A stretch of 64,000 nucleotides of DNA from assembly GCA_017435505.1 (NCBI GenBank), contig JAFSEZ010000023.1, forward strand, positions 1 through 64,000, written 5' to 3'. The position numbers were made by a program, and so were the translations under genes. This stretch comes from Akkermansia sp. GTDB taxonomy: Bacteria > Verrucomicrobiota > Verrucomicrobiia > Verrucomicrobiales > Akkermansiaceae. This document shows positions 33,857 through 42,963 of this stretch, piece by piece (within the stretch, counting starts at the first letter, position 1; each line of letters begins with the position of its first letter). The notes beneath the pieces were generated by a model. That model did no database searches. It was not told the DNA's origin and saw only the letters and a list, made by a program, of their open reading frames with translations.

Positions 33857-33866
33857 AGCTTCTGAC

Positions 33867-34916
33867 ATGAACACGCTGCACCAGCTTATCCTGAGAGAAG
33901 TTGAAATACTGTTTCGCCCCTTTGAACACCGCAAAATCCAGCTTCCTACGCGCATCGTAATGGCGCAGGAACAGGCTCCCTATGGGCTGGAGCCCCAAGG
34001 CATGATGCAATACTACCGCTACCGGGCGGCAAATGAGGTAGGACTCATTCTTACAGCTCCCGTGGCCATAGATGATGTTTCGGCCGCAGCCGACATGCAA
34101 ACCCCATTGTTCTATGGGGGGACAGCGCTGCGCACATGGAAGCAAATATGCAGAGTGGTGCACGCGACGCATTGTAAGATTGCCCCCCTGCTCCGGCATG
34201 CCGGCATGTGCCGCGCAGAGGGTGAATCCGTACCGCACCCGGAAGCTGCGCCCATAGGGCCATCGGGCATCAACCCCTATACCTTGAAACAGAGCGGCGA
34301 GACCATAAGTTCCAGTCGCATGTCTCAGGTCGTGGAAGCCTATGCGAAAGCCGCTTTGGCCGCCAAGGAGTTGAATTTCGATGCCGTGGAGATAGATGGG
34401 GCAGCGGGGTCGCTGATTGATCAGTTTTTTCGCGCAGAAACCAACCATCGGCACGATGTGTATAGCGCTCAAGCCATAGCTCGCACGCGTTTTACGGCAG
34501 ATATCATCCACGCCATTCGAAAAAAAGTCGGCAAAAACTTCCCCATCATCTTCCGATTTTCGCAAAGGGGTATAGGTCAATGTCGCACACGCCTAGCCAA
34601 CACGCCGGAAGAACTGGCCGAATTCCTGCAACCGCTCCGCAACGCGGGTGTAGACATTTTTCATTGCACAGGCAGCCCTTTCTCCTTGCCGGAATTTGAA
34701 GGGAGCGGGCTTAATCTGGCCGGGTGGACACGCATTATCACCGGTGCACCTGTCATCTCCACTGGAGAAGAAGCGACCCAGAGCCACAAAAACCTGCAAA
34801 AGCTCTACAAAATGATGCAAAGAGAAGAGGTCGATCTTATTTCACTCATGGGTGAGCTAAACACCGATCCCACATGGGCAAGCCAACTGCATCGGGGTGA
34901 TGCCCCGATGCGATGA
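33867..34916 (+). CDS. Divergent Old Yellow Enzyme family oxidoreductase
   Basis: The 349-residue product follows the (beta/alpha)8 flavin oxidoreductase pattern: FRPFEHRKIQLPTRIVMA at the start, LLRHAGM, FDAVEIDGAAGSLIDQFF with HRHDVYS in place of the usual R.DEYGG, and DLISLMGELNTDPTW at the end. It should bind FMN and reduce an enal or similar substrate with NAD(P)H; changes at several conserved positions make the substrate uncertain. It converges with a MerR regulator gene (one-base gap). Confidence 0.8.
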   Translation: MNTLHQLILREVEILFRPFEHRKIQLPTRIVMAQEQAPYGLEPQGMMQYYRYRAANEVGLILTAPVAIDDVSAAADMQTPLFYGGTALRTWKQICRVVHATHCKIAPLLRHAGMCRAEGESVPHPEAAPIGPSGINPYTLKQSGETISSSRMSQVVEAYAKAALAAKELNFDAVEIDGAAGSLIDQFFRAETNHRHDVYSAQAIARTRFTADIIHAIRKKVGKNFPIIFRFSQRGIGQCRTRLANTPEELAEFLQPLRNAGVDIFHCTGSPFSLPEFEGSGLNLAGWTRIITGAPVISTGEEATQSHKNLQKLYKMMQREEVDLISLMGELNTDPTWASQLHRGDAPMR

Positions 34917-34917
34917 A

Positions 34918-35433
34918 TTAAGCTTTCTTGGTCGATTTACGCTTGGGCTTGGGCTTCTCTGCCGGCAAAATGGCTTCAATCGCACCATTTCTCGCAATGT
35001 TGCAAGGAAGATCGAGGATGCCATCAAGCGTCAGAAACGGGAACGCCTCTTCAGCATCACCACCATTTTCCACAGCGGCCAACGCCTCCTGCCCACCGGT
35101 GACGAAGAAATTGACCAAATCCAAACACTGATCAATGTGCCGGCGCATTTCTTCCAAATTCTGGCGAGCCGTGGTGAGCATTTCCAGACGCTGGGGCAGC
35201 GTCTCATCCCCCATCTTCGTCATATCAAAGAACTCTTTGATTTGAGAGAGGGTAAGCTTGGCCTGCTTCATGCAGAGCGCACCAATCAAGCACGCAAGAC
35301 TGGCCTTGCCATACACACGGCGCCCGGAAGCAGTGCGCTCCACGTAGCGAAGAATGCCTTCTTTCTCATAAAAACGCAAGGTGTGGATAGAAAGCCCTGT
35401 TTTTTTGGCCAAATCTGAAATAGAATAGCGCAT
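34918..35433 (-). CDS. MerR family transcriptional regulator
   Basis: The 171-residue product has a MerR-type winged helix: YSISDLAKKTGLSIHTLRFY with the recognition helix, then the wing and helix region GRRVYGKASLACL, and a coiled-coil dimerisation helix (LTTARQNLEEMRRHIDQCLDL). Its C-terminus is a Lys-rich tail. Effector cysteines of metal-sensing members are not apparent, so it is more likely a redox or small-molecule sensor of the MerR/SoxR-like group. The start MRYSISDL is preferred; its -10 lies near a CTAGTA/TACTAG inverted repeat. Confidence 0.85.
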   Translation of the reverse strand: MRYSISDLAKKTGLSIHTLRFYEKEGILRYVERTASGRRVYGKASLACLIGALCMKQAKLTLSQIKEFFDMTKMGDETLPQRLEMLTTARQNLEEMRRHIDQCLDLVNFFVTGGQEALAAVENGGDAEEAFPFLTLDGILDLPCNIARNGAIEAILPAEKPKPKRKSTKKA

Positions 35434-35438
35434 GGCTG

Positions 35439-35488
35439 CTAGTAGGATGTTAGACAACTTTACTAGCACAACACGCGCGCGAGGTCAA
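35439..35488 (-). promoter_or_regulatory. Promoter and candidate operator of the MerR gene
   Basis: On the minus strand TTGACC (35483-35488), 17 bases, TAGTAA (35460-35465). The inverted repeat CTAGTA (35439-35444) / TACTAG (35461-35466) overlaps the -10 and leader, suggesting autoregulation. Confidence 0.55.
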
Positions 35489-35535
35489 GATTTAATCCCG
35501 CCATGCAAGAGTTCGGTTTATGTCATGCAAGAAGC

Positions 35536-35564
35536 TTGCAGTAAGCTGCAAACTGTGGCATTCT
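35536..35564 (+). promoter_or_regulatory. Promoter of rseP
   Basis: TTGCAG (35536-35541), 17 bases, CATTCT (35559-35564), then 15 bases to ATG. The -10 is weak. Confidence 0.45.
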
Positions 35565-35579
35565 CGCCCTCAAGCAACT

Positions 35580-37025
35580 ATGGAGCAAATTATTTCCACC
35601 CTTTATACAATCGGCATCATCGCGCTGGTGATTCTATTCTTCAATCTCATGATTTTCGTGCATGAGTTGGGTCATTTTCTGGCCGGCAAATGGCGCGGGG
35701 CTTACATTGACCGCTTCCAGATTTGGTTTGGAAAACCCATCTGGCAAAAAGAAATAGGTGGAGTCAAATGGGGCTTGGGGTGGATACCCGCCGGCGGCTT
35801 CGTATCCTTGCCACAAATGGAAGATATGGAGGGTATTGAAGGAGCCGCAAATGTACCTGCGGGGCTCAAGCCACTCAAAGCGCTGGATAAAGTCATCATT
35901 GCGGCAGCTGGTCCGTTTTTCTCCTTGCTACTCGCCTATGTATTTGCCGTCATTGTATGGGGTGTAGGCAAACCCTCCACCGCCAACATTGATACGACCA
36001 TCGGTTATCTCATGCCGGATTCCCCCGCAGCACAAGCAGGCTTGCTGCCCGGCGACAAGATTGTAACGATTGATGGGCAACCCGTCAGCAAGTGGATGGG
36101 CAACATGGAAGGCGTGACGGAACTGGTTGCGATGAGCGAACACGAAAAAATTGCGTTCGATATCATACGCACCGCTGCCGATGGCTCACAGCAGGAACTG
36201 ACCATCCAAAGCGGATTCACCGTACCGGAAACTTCTCTGTGGCAGCGTAGCGCTATGCGCAAAGTAGGCATCATGCCCGCAGCTCCCGCCATCATCGGAA
36301 AAATCATTGCAGGCTCACCGGCGGCTAAGAGTGGTTTGCAGCCCGGTCAAAAGGTCGTAGCCCTCAATGGCAGCCCCATCTACACTCCCTACGCTATCAC
36401 GGCGGCCTCTGCCGAGGGAAAAGAGATGACTCTCACCGTTGAATCTCCCGATGGCACGAGAAGTGATGTGAGCGTCACCCCCGCAATTCCTGCCAACTGG
36501 CAAGGGAAAGAAGGAGCCACCCCCATTTTGGGACTCAATTGGGCCAACGCTCTTGGTGATATAAAGCTGGAGTACCCCACCCCGCAAGCTCAGGTAAACC
36601 AGAGTCTTAAATGGATGGGCGACACACTGGAAAAAGTTTGTGCCCCCGGCAGCAACATTGGTGTGCAACACCTTTCCGGCCCCGTAGGCATTGGCTCCTA
36701 CATCTACAAAATGATGGATGCCGAAAATGGCATGGGGTGGCGCCTGGTTCTGTGGTTTGCAGTCGTGCTCAACGTAAACTTGGCCGTGCTCAACATGTTG
36801 CCCCTGCCTGTGGTAGACGGCGGCCACGTTGTCTTAGGATTCATTGAGATGATTCGCCGCAAACCCATCAACAGCAAGATTTTGGACAGCATCTTCATGG
36901 GATTCATCATGCTCTTGCTGGGGTTCTTTGTCTTTGTCACCCTCATGGATATAGGAGACTTGATAGGTGGCACCAATGAGCCGGAAGAACTGCCGACTCC
37001 CATTTTTGCTCCCGCCGAGCAATGA
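35580..37025 (+). CDS. rseP: RseP-type site-2 zinc metalloprotease
   Basis: This intramembrane protease cuts anti-sigma factors and leftover signal peptides. The 481-residue product has the zinc motif in FVHELGHFLAG on its first membrane helix, two PDZ domains (YLMPDSPAAQAGLLPGDKI and GSPAAKSGLQPGQKV), and the second catalytic motif NMLPLPVVDGGHVV, where the Asp is a zinc ligand. Its neighbours are not the usual dxr and bamA. The start MEQIIST is preferred over an upstream ATG by the position of a weak promoter. Confidence 0.95.
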   Translation: MEQIISTLYTIGIIALVILFFNLMIFVHELGHFLAGKWRGAYIDRFQIWFGKPIWQKEIGGVKWGLGWIPAGGFVSLPQMEDMEGIEGAANVPAGLKPLKALDKVIIAAAGPFFSLLLAYVFAVIVWGVGKPSTANIDTTIGYLMPDSPAAQAGLLPGDKIVTIDGQPVSKWMGNMEGVTELVAMSEHEKIAFDIIRTAADGSQQELTIQSGFTVPETSLWQRSAMRKVGIMPAAPAIIGKIIAGSPAAKSGLQPGQKVVALNGSPIYTPYAITAASAEGKEMTLTVESPDGTRSDVSVTPAIPANWQGKEGATPILGLNWANALGDIKLEYPTPQAQVNQSLKWMGDTLEKVCAPGSNIGVQHLSGPVGIGSYIYKMMDAENGMGWRLVLWFAVVLNVNLAVLNMLPLPVVDGGHVVLGFIEMIRRKPINSKILDSIFMGFIMLLLGFFVFVTLMDIGDLIGGTNEPEELPTPIFAPAEQ

Positions 37026-37046
37026 GCACAAAGCAGCCCCGCAAGC

Positions 37047-37910
37047 TCACAATGCTGCGAGGCTCTCTAAAAACCCCTGCACAAGCTCCAGCTTTGAGTG
37101 TGCCAATTGGCGACCTATTTCGTAGGCTCTGCGTAAATTCGCCGGATTTTTTTCAACGCGACTGACCGGCAGGGGTGATTCGGGACGGAGCACAAAAATC
37201 TCCCCGGCCTGTTCTTTTGCCTCAATGTAGCGCAACGTTTCGTTGTACACCACGTGGCGTTGCTGCATTGCGCGCACCAGATGCGGATATTTGCGATACT
37301 TGAGGCGCACGAGGAAAAGCAAAGCATTTTCCTTCTTTTCATACATGGGCGGCTGGGTAAGGATAACCACATTGCGGTTGTACCCCAAGCTCTCAAAATA
37401 CCTTAGAGGAATAGAGTCGGCAATGCCACCATCCAACAACTTGCAGCCATCTATTTCTACGAATTCGGATACCAAAGGCATAGAAGCAGATGCGCGAATC
37501 CACTCAAATCCATGATCCTCCCAACCCATGTATTGGTGATAGACAGGCTGCCCAGTCTCCACATTTGTGCAAACCAGATAAAAAGGCATTGAGTTTGCAC
37601 AATAGGCAGTAAAATCAAAAGGGTCGTGTTTGAGGGGCACTTCCTCATAGGCGAAATCGCGACTGAAGATGTTGCCATCGCGCAGGAGGCAGCGCCAACC
37701 GCAATAGCGCGGGTCGTTACAGAACCTGGTATTGTAGCGAATGGCCCGGCCAATTTGCCCCGATTTGTAATTGACTCCAAACGCAGCCCCGGCAGACACA
37801 CCGATAGTGCCATCCACTCGGATGCCTTTTTCCATGAACACATCCAGAATACCGGCGGTGAACATGCCACGCATGGCTCCACCCTCCAGCACCAATCCGG
37901 TCTTTTTCAT
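37047..37910 (-). CDS. Patatin-like phospholipase
   Basis: The 287-residue product begins KKTGLVLEGGAMRGMFTAGIL with the oxyanion-hole glycines, has the serine motif GVSAG, and the dyad aspartate in LLDGGIADSIPL, as in the YjjU/RssA group of serine lipid hydrolases. No signal peptide is seen, so it is probably cytoplasmic. It lies 30 bases after lepA in the same direction and probably shares its promoter. Confidence 0.92.
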   Translation of the reverse strand: MKKTGLVLEGGAMRGMFTAGILDVFMEKGIRVDGTIGVSAGAAFGVNYKSGQIGRAIRYNTRFCNDPRYCGWRCLLRDGNIFSRDFAYEEVPLKHDPFDFTAYCANSMPFYLVCTNVETGQPVYHQYMGWEDHGFEWIRASASMPLVSEFVEIDGCKLLDGGIADSIPLRYFESLGYNRNVVILTQPPMYEKKENALLFLVRLKYRKYPHLVRAMQQRHVVYNETLRYIEAKEQAGEIFVLRPESPLPVSRVEKNPANLRRAYEIGRQLAHSKLELVQGFLESLAAL

Positions 37911-37940
37911 GGCTGGTTGCAGCTCGAATTCAAGAGCGCA

Positions 37941-39746
37941 TTAATCACCTGTCTTAAGGACGTTGATGAATGCCTCCTGCGGGATATTCACACGGCCAAT
38001 GGACTTCATGCGTTTCTTACCTTCCTTCTGCTTTTCGAGCAGCTTGCGCTTGCGGGTGACATCGCCGCCGTAGCACTTGGCAGTCACGTTCTTACGCATG
38101 GCGGAAATGCTCTCGCGGGCAATGATTTTGCCGCCAATGCAGGCCTGAATCGCCACGGTGAAGAGCTGTCTTGGTATCACATCCTTCAGTTTGAGTGCAA
38201 TCTCGCGGCCCTGTGATTCAGCGCGTTCGCGGTGCACAATCATGGAGAAAGCATCCACCGGCTCACCGGCAATCATCATGTCCATCTTCACAAGTTTGGC
38301 TGCTTGGTAGCCATCATACTCGTAATCCATGGAGCCGTAGCCTCGTGTGGTAGATTTGAGCTTATCATTGAAATCCACCAAGATTTCTGCCATGGGAATG
38401 CGGCAAGTAAGCATCACGCGCGTATCGTCTATCGTCTCTGTATGCACCACCTCGCCACGTTTCTCCATCACAATGCGCATGATATCGCCAATATAGTCTG
38501 CGGGAATCATGACAAAAACCTTCACGATGGGTTCGCGAATCTCTTGAATTTCCTGCGGATCCGGCAGAATGCTGGGATTATCCACCAGCATTTCGGTCCC
38601 GTCCGTCTTCGTTACTTCGTAAATCACGGAGGGGTAGGTGGAGATGACATCCATGTTGAATTCGCGGCGCAGGCGTTCCTGGATGATTTCCATGTGGAGC
38701 AGGCCAAGAAAACCGCAGCGGAAACCGAAACCAAGAGCCACCGAACTTTCACCCATGTAGGTAAAGGCTGCGTCATTGATTTGCAGCTTGGCCATAGCCG
38801 CTTTCAGAGCTTCATAGTCTGAGGAATCCACCGGGTAAATGCCGGAGAAGACCATGGGGCGAATCTCCTTGAAACCTGGCAATGGTTCGGGACAAGGATT
38901 CTGCAAATTGGTGTAAGTATCGCCAATTTTCACATCGGCGGCACTCTTCATGTTGGCGATAATGTAGCCCACATCACCTGTTTCCAGCTTATCGGAAGCC
39001 TGCATTTTGGGCGTGAAGATGCCCACTTCCTTCACTTCGTACGTTTCATCAGAGGCAAAAAGTTTTACTTTCATGCCACGGGAAACAGAACCACTCACCA
39101 CACGCACATAGGACACTACGCCGCGGTATGCATCGTACACGGAGTCGAACACAAGAGCACGCAGGAACTCATCTTCCGGCTCTTGCGGTGCAGGCACACG
39201 CTGCACAATGGCTTCCAGCACATCTTCAATACCGATACCGGCCTTGGCAGAACAAAGGATTGCTTCCTCATGCGGGATGCAGATGACATCTTCCAATTGC
39301 TTGTAAACCTTGGGCAGATTAGCACTGGGCAAGTCAATCTTGTTGACCACAGGGATGATTTCCAACTGTTGATCCAAAGCCAAGTGCATGTTGGCCAAGG
39401 TCTGTGCCTCCACCCCCTGCGCGGCATCCACAATGAGCACAGCTCCATCACATGCAGCCAGCGAACGCGACACCTCGTAGGAAAAGTCCACGTGACCGGG
39501 AGTATCCAACAGATTCAGGTCGTATGTATTGCCATCCTTGGCCTTATAGCGCATCGTCACCGGGTGTGATTTGATGGTGATACCCTTTTCGCGCTCCAAA
39601 TCCATGGCATCCAGAAGCTGATCTTGCTTCTCGCGCTCGCCGATGGTGTTGGTGTACTCCAGCAAACGATCCGACAAAGTTGTCTTGCCGTGGTCGATGT
39701 GTGCGATAATGGAAAAATTTCTCTTGAACTTGATGTCCGTTGCCAT
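37941..39746 (-). CDS. lepA: Elongation factor 4 (LepA)
   Basis: EF-4 is a ribosomal GTPase that can back-translocate and helps 30S assembly under stress. The 601-residue product has the G-domain motifs [27 protein letters not shown] and NKIDLPSA, the two EF-G-like domains, and the LepA-specific C-terminal domain ([19 protein letters not shown]). The start [10 protein letters not shown] is set by a promoter ending eight bases upstream. Confidence 0.97.
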   Translation of the reverse strand: MATDIKFKRNFSIIAHIDHGKTTLSDRLLEYTNTIGEREKQDQLLDAMDLEREKGITIKSHPVTMRYKAKDGNTYDLNLLDTPGHVDFSYEVSRSLAACDGAVLIVDAAQGVEAQTLANMHLALDQQLEIIPVVNKIDLPSANLPKVYKQLEDVICIPHEEAILCSAKAGIGIEDVLEAIVQRVPAPQEPEDEFLRALVFDSVYDAYRGVVSYVRVVSGSVSRGMKVKLFASDETYEVKEVGIFTPKMQASDKLETGDVGYIIANMKSAADVKIGDTYTNLQNPCPEPLPGFKEIRPMVFSGIYPVDSSDYEALKAAMAKLQINDAAFTYMGESSVALGFGFRCGFLGLLHMEIIQERLRREFNMDVISTYPSVIYEVTKTDGTEMLVDNPSILPDPQEIQEIREPIVKVFVMIPADYIGDIMRIVMEKRGEVVHTETIDDTRVMLTCRIPMAEILVDFNDKLKSTTRGYGSMDYEYDGYQAAKLVKMDMMIAGEPVDAFSMIVHRERAESQGREIALKLKDVIPRQLFTVAIQACIGGKIIARESISAMRKNVTAKCYGGDVTRKRKLLEKQKEGKKRMKSIGRVNIPQEAFINVLKTGD

Positions 39747-39754
39747 GCGCGAAA

Positions 39755-39783
39755 AGGATACGCCAACGCAAAGCATAAGTCAA
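39755..39783 (-). promoter_or_regulatory. Promoter of lepA
   Basis: TTGACT (39778-39783), 17 bases, TATCCT (39755-39760), then eight bases to the ATG; essentially leaderless. Confidence 0.75.
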
Positions 39784-39892
39784 GCTAAAACAGACTTTCT
39801 GCCGAGGAATCGCCGCAAGAACTGTCGTTTTGTATTCTTTCCCTACGCTGCAAGCGTGTAGAAGGATACTTCGTCATTCCGTTACTTATTTC

Positions 39893-39921
39893 TTGCATAA
39901 TGGAGTGGAATATGTTTTACT
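39893..39921 (+). promoter_or_regulatory. Candidate promoter of the 39949-41407 run
   Basis: TTGCAT (39893-39898), 17 bases, TTTACT (39916-39921). ATG follows after 27 bases. The rest of the divergent spacer 39784-39892 shows nothing I recognise. Confidence 0.35.
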
Positions 39922-39948
39922 GCCCGCACGCCACTTAGTTACTGTAAC

Positions 39949-40446
39949 ATGAAGTCATATACCATTTTCCAGAAGTCGGATGACGAGACCGTCAACAATT
40001 TCCTTGATTGGATGCGCAACCAAGAGCGCGGAGTGTATCGTGCCGCTTTGCGTGAGCTGAGCGCCCTCAAGAAGCTGCGTCCGCAGTTCATGCAACAGAA
40101 GCCGCTGGAGGAACAGTATGCATGGCTCAAGAAGATGTTGGCATGGAAACCGGCAGAAACCATTGGTGACCACCTGTTGCAGGTGTGGCTCATCCGCAAG
40201 CACGAAGGGATGCTCATCAGCTTCATCGAAAAGCTGGGCATTGCACACAACGGCCACGGTGTGGTGGATGTGCTGCCTGAATCTCTTGACCCGGAAACGC
40301 TCAAAACTGCCGTTGATTCCCTGTTCGAGAACTACCCTGCCGGTGCAGTTTCCCTTTACCTGCACATGTTCCAGAACCAGACCGAAGAAGGCTGGCCTGA
40401 GTTGCAGGAGATTCTGGACAACGACCCCCGCGTCACCATTCGCTAA
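39949..40446 (+). CDS. Conserved-looking helical protein of unknown function
   Basis: The 165-residue product is soluble, without signal peptide, membrane helix or recognisable motif. It is rich in aromatic and charged residues and looks all-helical (for example SALKKLRPQFMQQKPLEEQY and WPELQEILDNDPRV). It ends exactly where tadA begins, so the two are probably translated together. A domain in the style of small regulatory or adaptor proteins is possible, but no function can be given. Confidence 0.75.
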   Translation: MKSYTIFQKSDDETVNNFLDWMRNQERGVYRAALRELSALKKLRPQFMQQKPLEEQYAWLKKMLAWKPAETIGDHLLQVWLIRKHEGMLISFIEKLGIAHNGHGVVDVLPESLDPETLKTAVDSLFENYPAGAVSLYLHMFQNQTEEGWPELQEILDNDPRVTIR

Positions 40447-40980
40447 ATGAATTTCGGTTTGTCTGAGGACGAACAATTTATGCTGCTGGCCATGCGCGAG
40501 GCCGAAAAGGCTCGCGCGGTCGGCGAGGTTCCCTGCGGGTGTGTCATTGTGAAAGATGGCCGAGTCATTGCCCGTGGGTGGAACCAAGTAGAGACCCTCA
40601 AGGATGCCACAGCGCATGCAGAAATGCTTGCGCTTACAGCAGCGGAAGCTGCTGTGGGAGATTGGCGGCTTGAGGGTTGTACTGTGTATGTGACCAAAGA
40701 ACCCTGCCCCATGTGCGCCGGAGCCATGGTGCATTGTCGCCCCAGCCGTGTGGTATATGGCATACCGGATGCCAAGGGGGGCGCCTGTGGCGGGTGGATT
40801 AATCTGTTGGATTCCAACCCACCGCTCAACCACAAGTGCGAAACCATCGGCGGCGTACTGGGGCAACAATGTCTGGAGCAATTTCAAAGCTTCTTCCGCG
40901 AAGCTCGCGCGGCTGCCAAGCTCCGTAAGCAACAACAGCGCGAACAACAAGCATTGCAGCAAGATGAATCCGCAAATTGA
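40447..40980 (+). CDS. tadA: tRNA-specific adenosine deaminase (TadA-like)
   Basis: TadA converts A34 to inosine in tRNA-Arg; related members are guanine or cytosine deaminases. The 177-residue product has the zinc motifs HAEMLAL and PCPMCAGAM, with the catalytic Glu in HAE, and the VYGIPDAKGGACGGW segment typical of TadA. The C-terminus ends in a Gln-rich helix. The gene overlaps ybeY by 17 bases. Confidence 0.92.
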   Translation: MNFGLSEDEQFMLLAMREAEKARAVGEVPCGCVIVKDGRVIARGWNQVETLKDATAHAEMLALTAAEAAVGDWRLEGCTVYVTKEPCPMCAGAMVHCRPSRVVYGIPDAKGGACGGWINLLDSNPPLNHKCETIGGVLGQQCLEQFQSFFREARAAAKLRKQQQREQQALQQDESAN

Positions 40981-41407
40981 CATCTACCTCAACACCGAGA
41001 GTTCATGGGTGACAGAAAGCATGTTGGAGGCATACCGCACAGCATTGCATCAACTGCTGCCCGTGCTTCTGCAAAATCCGCCGGGACCGGATCATGTCCT
41101 CTCCACTTTGGATATAGTGGAAATCTCCGTGGTGGATGATGAAACAATTGCTCGTATTCATGGCGAATTTCTGAACGACCCGACCCCCACAGACGCTATC
41201 ACCTTTCCCTATGGAGAAATCATCGTAAGCTGCGACACAGCCGAACGCTATGCCCAAGAGCATGGTCTCTGCCGGGAAGAAGAACTCTTTCGCTACATGG
41301 TGCATGGGCTTACGCACCTGCATGGATATCTGGACTATGAACCGGAGGAGCGCGCAGCGCTCTTTGCCGTGCAAGAGCCGCTGGTCTCTCGGTTTTACCC
41401 GGGCTAA
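40964..41407 (+). CDS. ybeY: YbeY endoribonuclease with altered third metal ligand
   Basis: YbeY is a zinc-dependent endoribonuclease for 16S rRNA 3'-end processing and quality control. The 147-residue product has the LNDPTPTDAITFPYGEI core. The metal motif, usually HGxxHLxGYDH, reads HGLTHLHGYLDY: the first two His are kept, but the third is replaced and one residue is inserted. Some other bacterial YbeY also deviate at this last position, so activity is uncertain rather than excluded. It overlaps tadA. Confidence 0.88.
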   Translation: MNPQIDIYLNTESSWVTESMLEAYRTALHQLLPVLLQNPPGPDHVLSTLDIVEISVVDDETIARIHGEFLNDPTPTDAITFPYGEIIVSCDTAERYAQEHGLCREEELFRYMVHGLTHLHGYLDYEPEERAALFAVQEPLVSRFYPG

Positions 41408-41487
41408 TGCGCAGCTGCGGCGCAAGATACCCGTATGGAAAGCAATCCTCCGAACACCGGAGCAAAGAGACTAAATGAATCTGACTT

Positions 41488-41496
41488 CCCCCCCCC
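41488..41496 (+). repeat. Nine-cytosine homopolymer upstream of rpoN
   Basis: C9 lies 32 bases upstream of the rpoN -35 box. Such tracts can change length by slippage and may modulate promoter activity, but no direct evidence is present. Confidence 0.7.
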
Positions 41497-41528
41497 GGTT
41501 GTATAACTTGCAATTGCGGTAAATACGC

Positions 41529-41557
41529 TTGCAAAATGAATGGGAATCTGGTAAGAC
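41529..41557 (+). promoter_or_regulatory. Promoter of rpoN
   Basis: TTGCAA (41529-41534), 17 bases, TAAGAC (41552-41557), then seven bases to the ATG, which fixes the start at MSSPGMEQG. Confidence 0.65.
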
Positions 41558-41564
41558 TTGCCGC

Positions 41565-42878
41565 ATGAGTTCCCCCGGCATGGAACAAGGCATGAAACAA
41601 ACCATGGTGGCTGGCGCCGCGATGCAGCTTTTCATGCGTACGCTCCAAGCCTCTCATATGGAATTGACCCAACAGGTACACCAAGCTGTAGCGGCCAATC
41701 CGGCGCTGGAAGAATTACCCCCCGCCCTCCCGGAATCTGATACTGCCCAAGCGGCAGATTTTGAAGCAACGCGTCGCCACGCGGCATTCTTGGATTCTCT
41801 CGCGGAGGAAGAAACTTTGCAAAGCCACCTTGAGCAACAAATCCGCACGAGCGGTTTTCCTCTCGATTTGGAGCAAGCATGCCTGTTGCTTATAAGCAAT
41901 ATGGATGAGCATGGGCGCTTTGCCACGCCACCCGCGTCTTTGGCAGAGGAACAGAACCTCCCCCCTACACTCCTTCGCAAAGCTCTCCGCGAGGTACAGG
42001 AACTGGAACCGGCAGGAGTAGGTGCCCTCGACCTACAGGAAAGCCTCATCATCCAGCTTCGCCGAGCGGGAGAGGAAGACAGCTTAGCCATGAGCCTTCT
42101 ACAGGACTGCTGGCAGGAGTTGGTACACCACCGCTATGATGCTGCGGCTCGTAAGATCGGTGCAGACCCGCAGCTGGTGCAGCTTGCCGCCCGCCGCATT
42201 GCCCGTCTCAACCCAGATCCCGGCAGCGATTTTGCCAAAGTGGAACAAAATGTCATCACGCCGGATATCATAGTCACCCGCCATGGAGACAAACTGGAAG
42301 TGAACCTGACCGGCGAGGGAATTCCCCGATTGACCCTCTCTGCCGACTATCGCAACATGATGGCCGAGCATGCAGAAAAGCCCGATTTGCGCCAGTACCT
42401 CTCCCGCTGCTTCCGAGAGGGGCGCGACCTCATCCGCGCCATTGACCAACGCCAACAAACGATTCTCTGCGTTGCAAATGCCATTGTGAAGCACCAGCAC
42501 GAGTTTTTCTTCCGTGGAGCGCGCGCTATGATTCCCCTTCGCATGGAAGACATCGCAGCGGATACCGGGCTGCATGTCTCCACCATCTCCCGCGCTGTCA
42601 ATGGCAAGTTCCTACGCTGCGATTTCGGTGTGCTGGAGCTCCGCCGCTTTTTCTCCGCAGCCCTATCTTCCCCCGATGGAGAAGCCGTGAGCTCTGCCCA
42701 AGCGGTTCAAGCACGAATCAGCCAGCTCATCGCCGAAGAAAATCCCGCCAAGCCTCTCTCCGATGCCGATATTGCTGCGGCTCTTGCTGATGACGGCATT
42801 GTGGTCGCCAGGCGCACCGTTGCTAAGTACAGGGAAGCCTTACATGTCCTCCCCGCCGCCTTGAGGAAGAACATCTAA
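41565..42878 (+). CDS. rpoN: RNA polymerase sigma-54 factor
   Basis: Sigma-54 recognises -24/-12 promoters and needs an AAA+ activator. The 437-residue product has a leucine/glutamine-rich activator-interacting N-terminus, the core-binding domain, the HTH (DIAADTGLHVSTISRAVNGK) and the diagnostic C-terminal RpoN box in ARRTVAKYRE. No bEBP activator gene is in the window. The start is set by the promoter. Confidence 0.96.
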   Translation: MSSPGMEQGMKQTMVAGAAMQLFMRTLQASHMELTQQVHQAVAANPALEELPPALPESDTAQAADFEATRRHAAFLDSLAEEETLQSHLEQQIRTSGFPLDLEQACLLLISNMDEHGRFATPPASLAEEQNLPPTLLRKALREVQELEPAGVGALDLQESLIIQLRRAGEEDSLAMSLLQDCWQELVHHRYDAAARKIGADPQLVQLAARRIARLNPDPGSDFAKVEQNVITPDIIVTRHGDKLEVNLTGEGIPRLTLSADYRNMMAEHAEKPDLRQYLSRCFREGRDLIRAIDQRQQTILCVANAIVKHQHEFFFRGARAMIPLRMEDIAADTGLHVSTISRAVNGKFLRCDFGVLELRRFFSAALSSPDGEAVSSAQAVQARISQLIAEENPAKPLSDADIAAALADDGIVVARRTVAKYREALHVLPAALRKNI

Positions 42879-42911
42879 TACTAATTTATACTATTTTTAT
42901 AGAAATTAATC

Positions 42912-42940
42912 TTGTCAAAGACCAAAAAGGGTGCTATAAA
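42912..42940 (+). promoter_or_regulatory. Promoter of the ankyrin gene
   Basis: TTGTCA (42912-42917), 17 bases, TATAAA (42935-42940), 23 bases before the first ATG. Confidence 0.6.
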
Positions 42941-42963
42941 GCGGTCAGAGGTGATGCGGAAGC

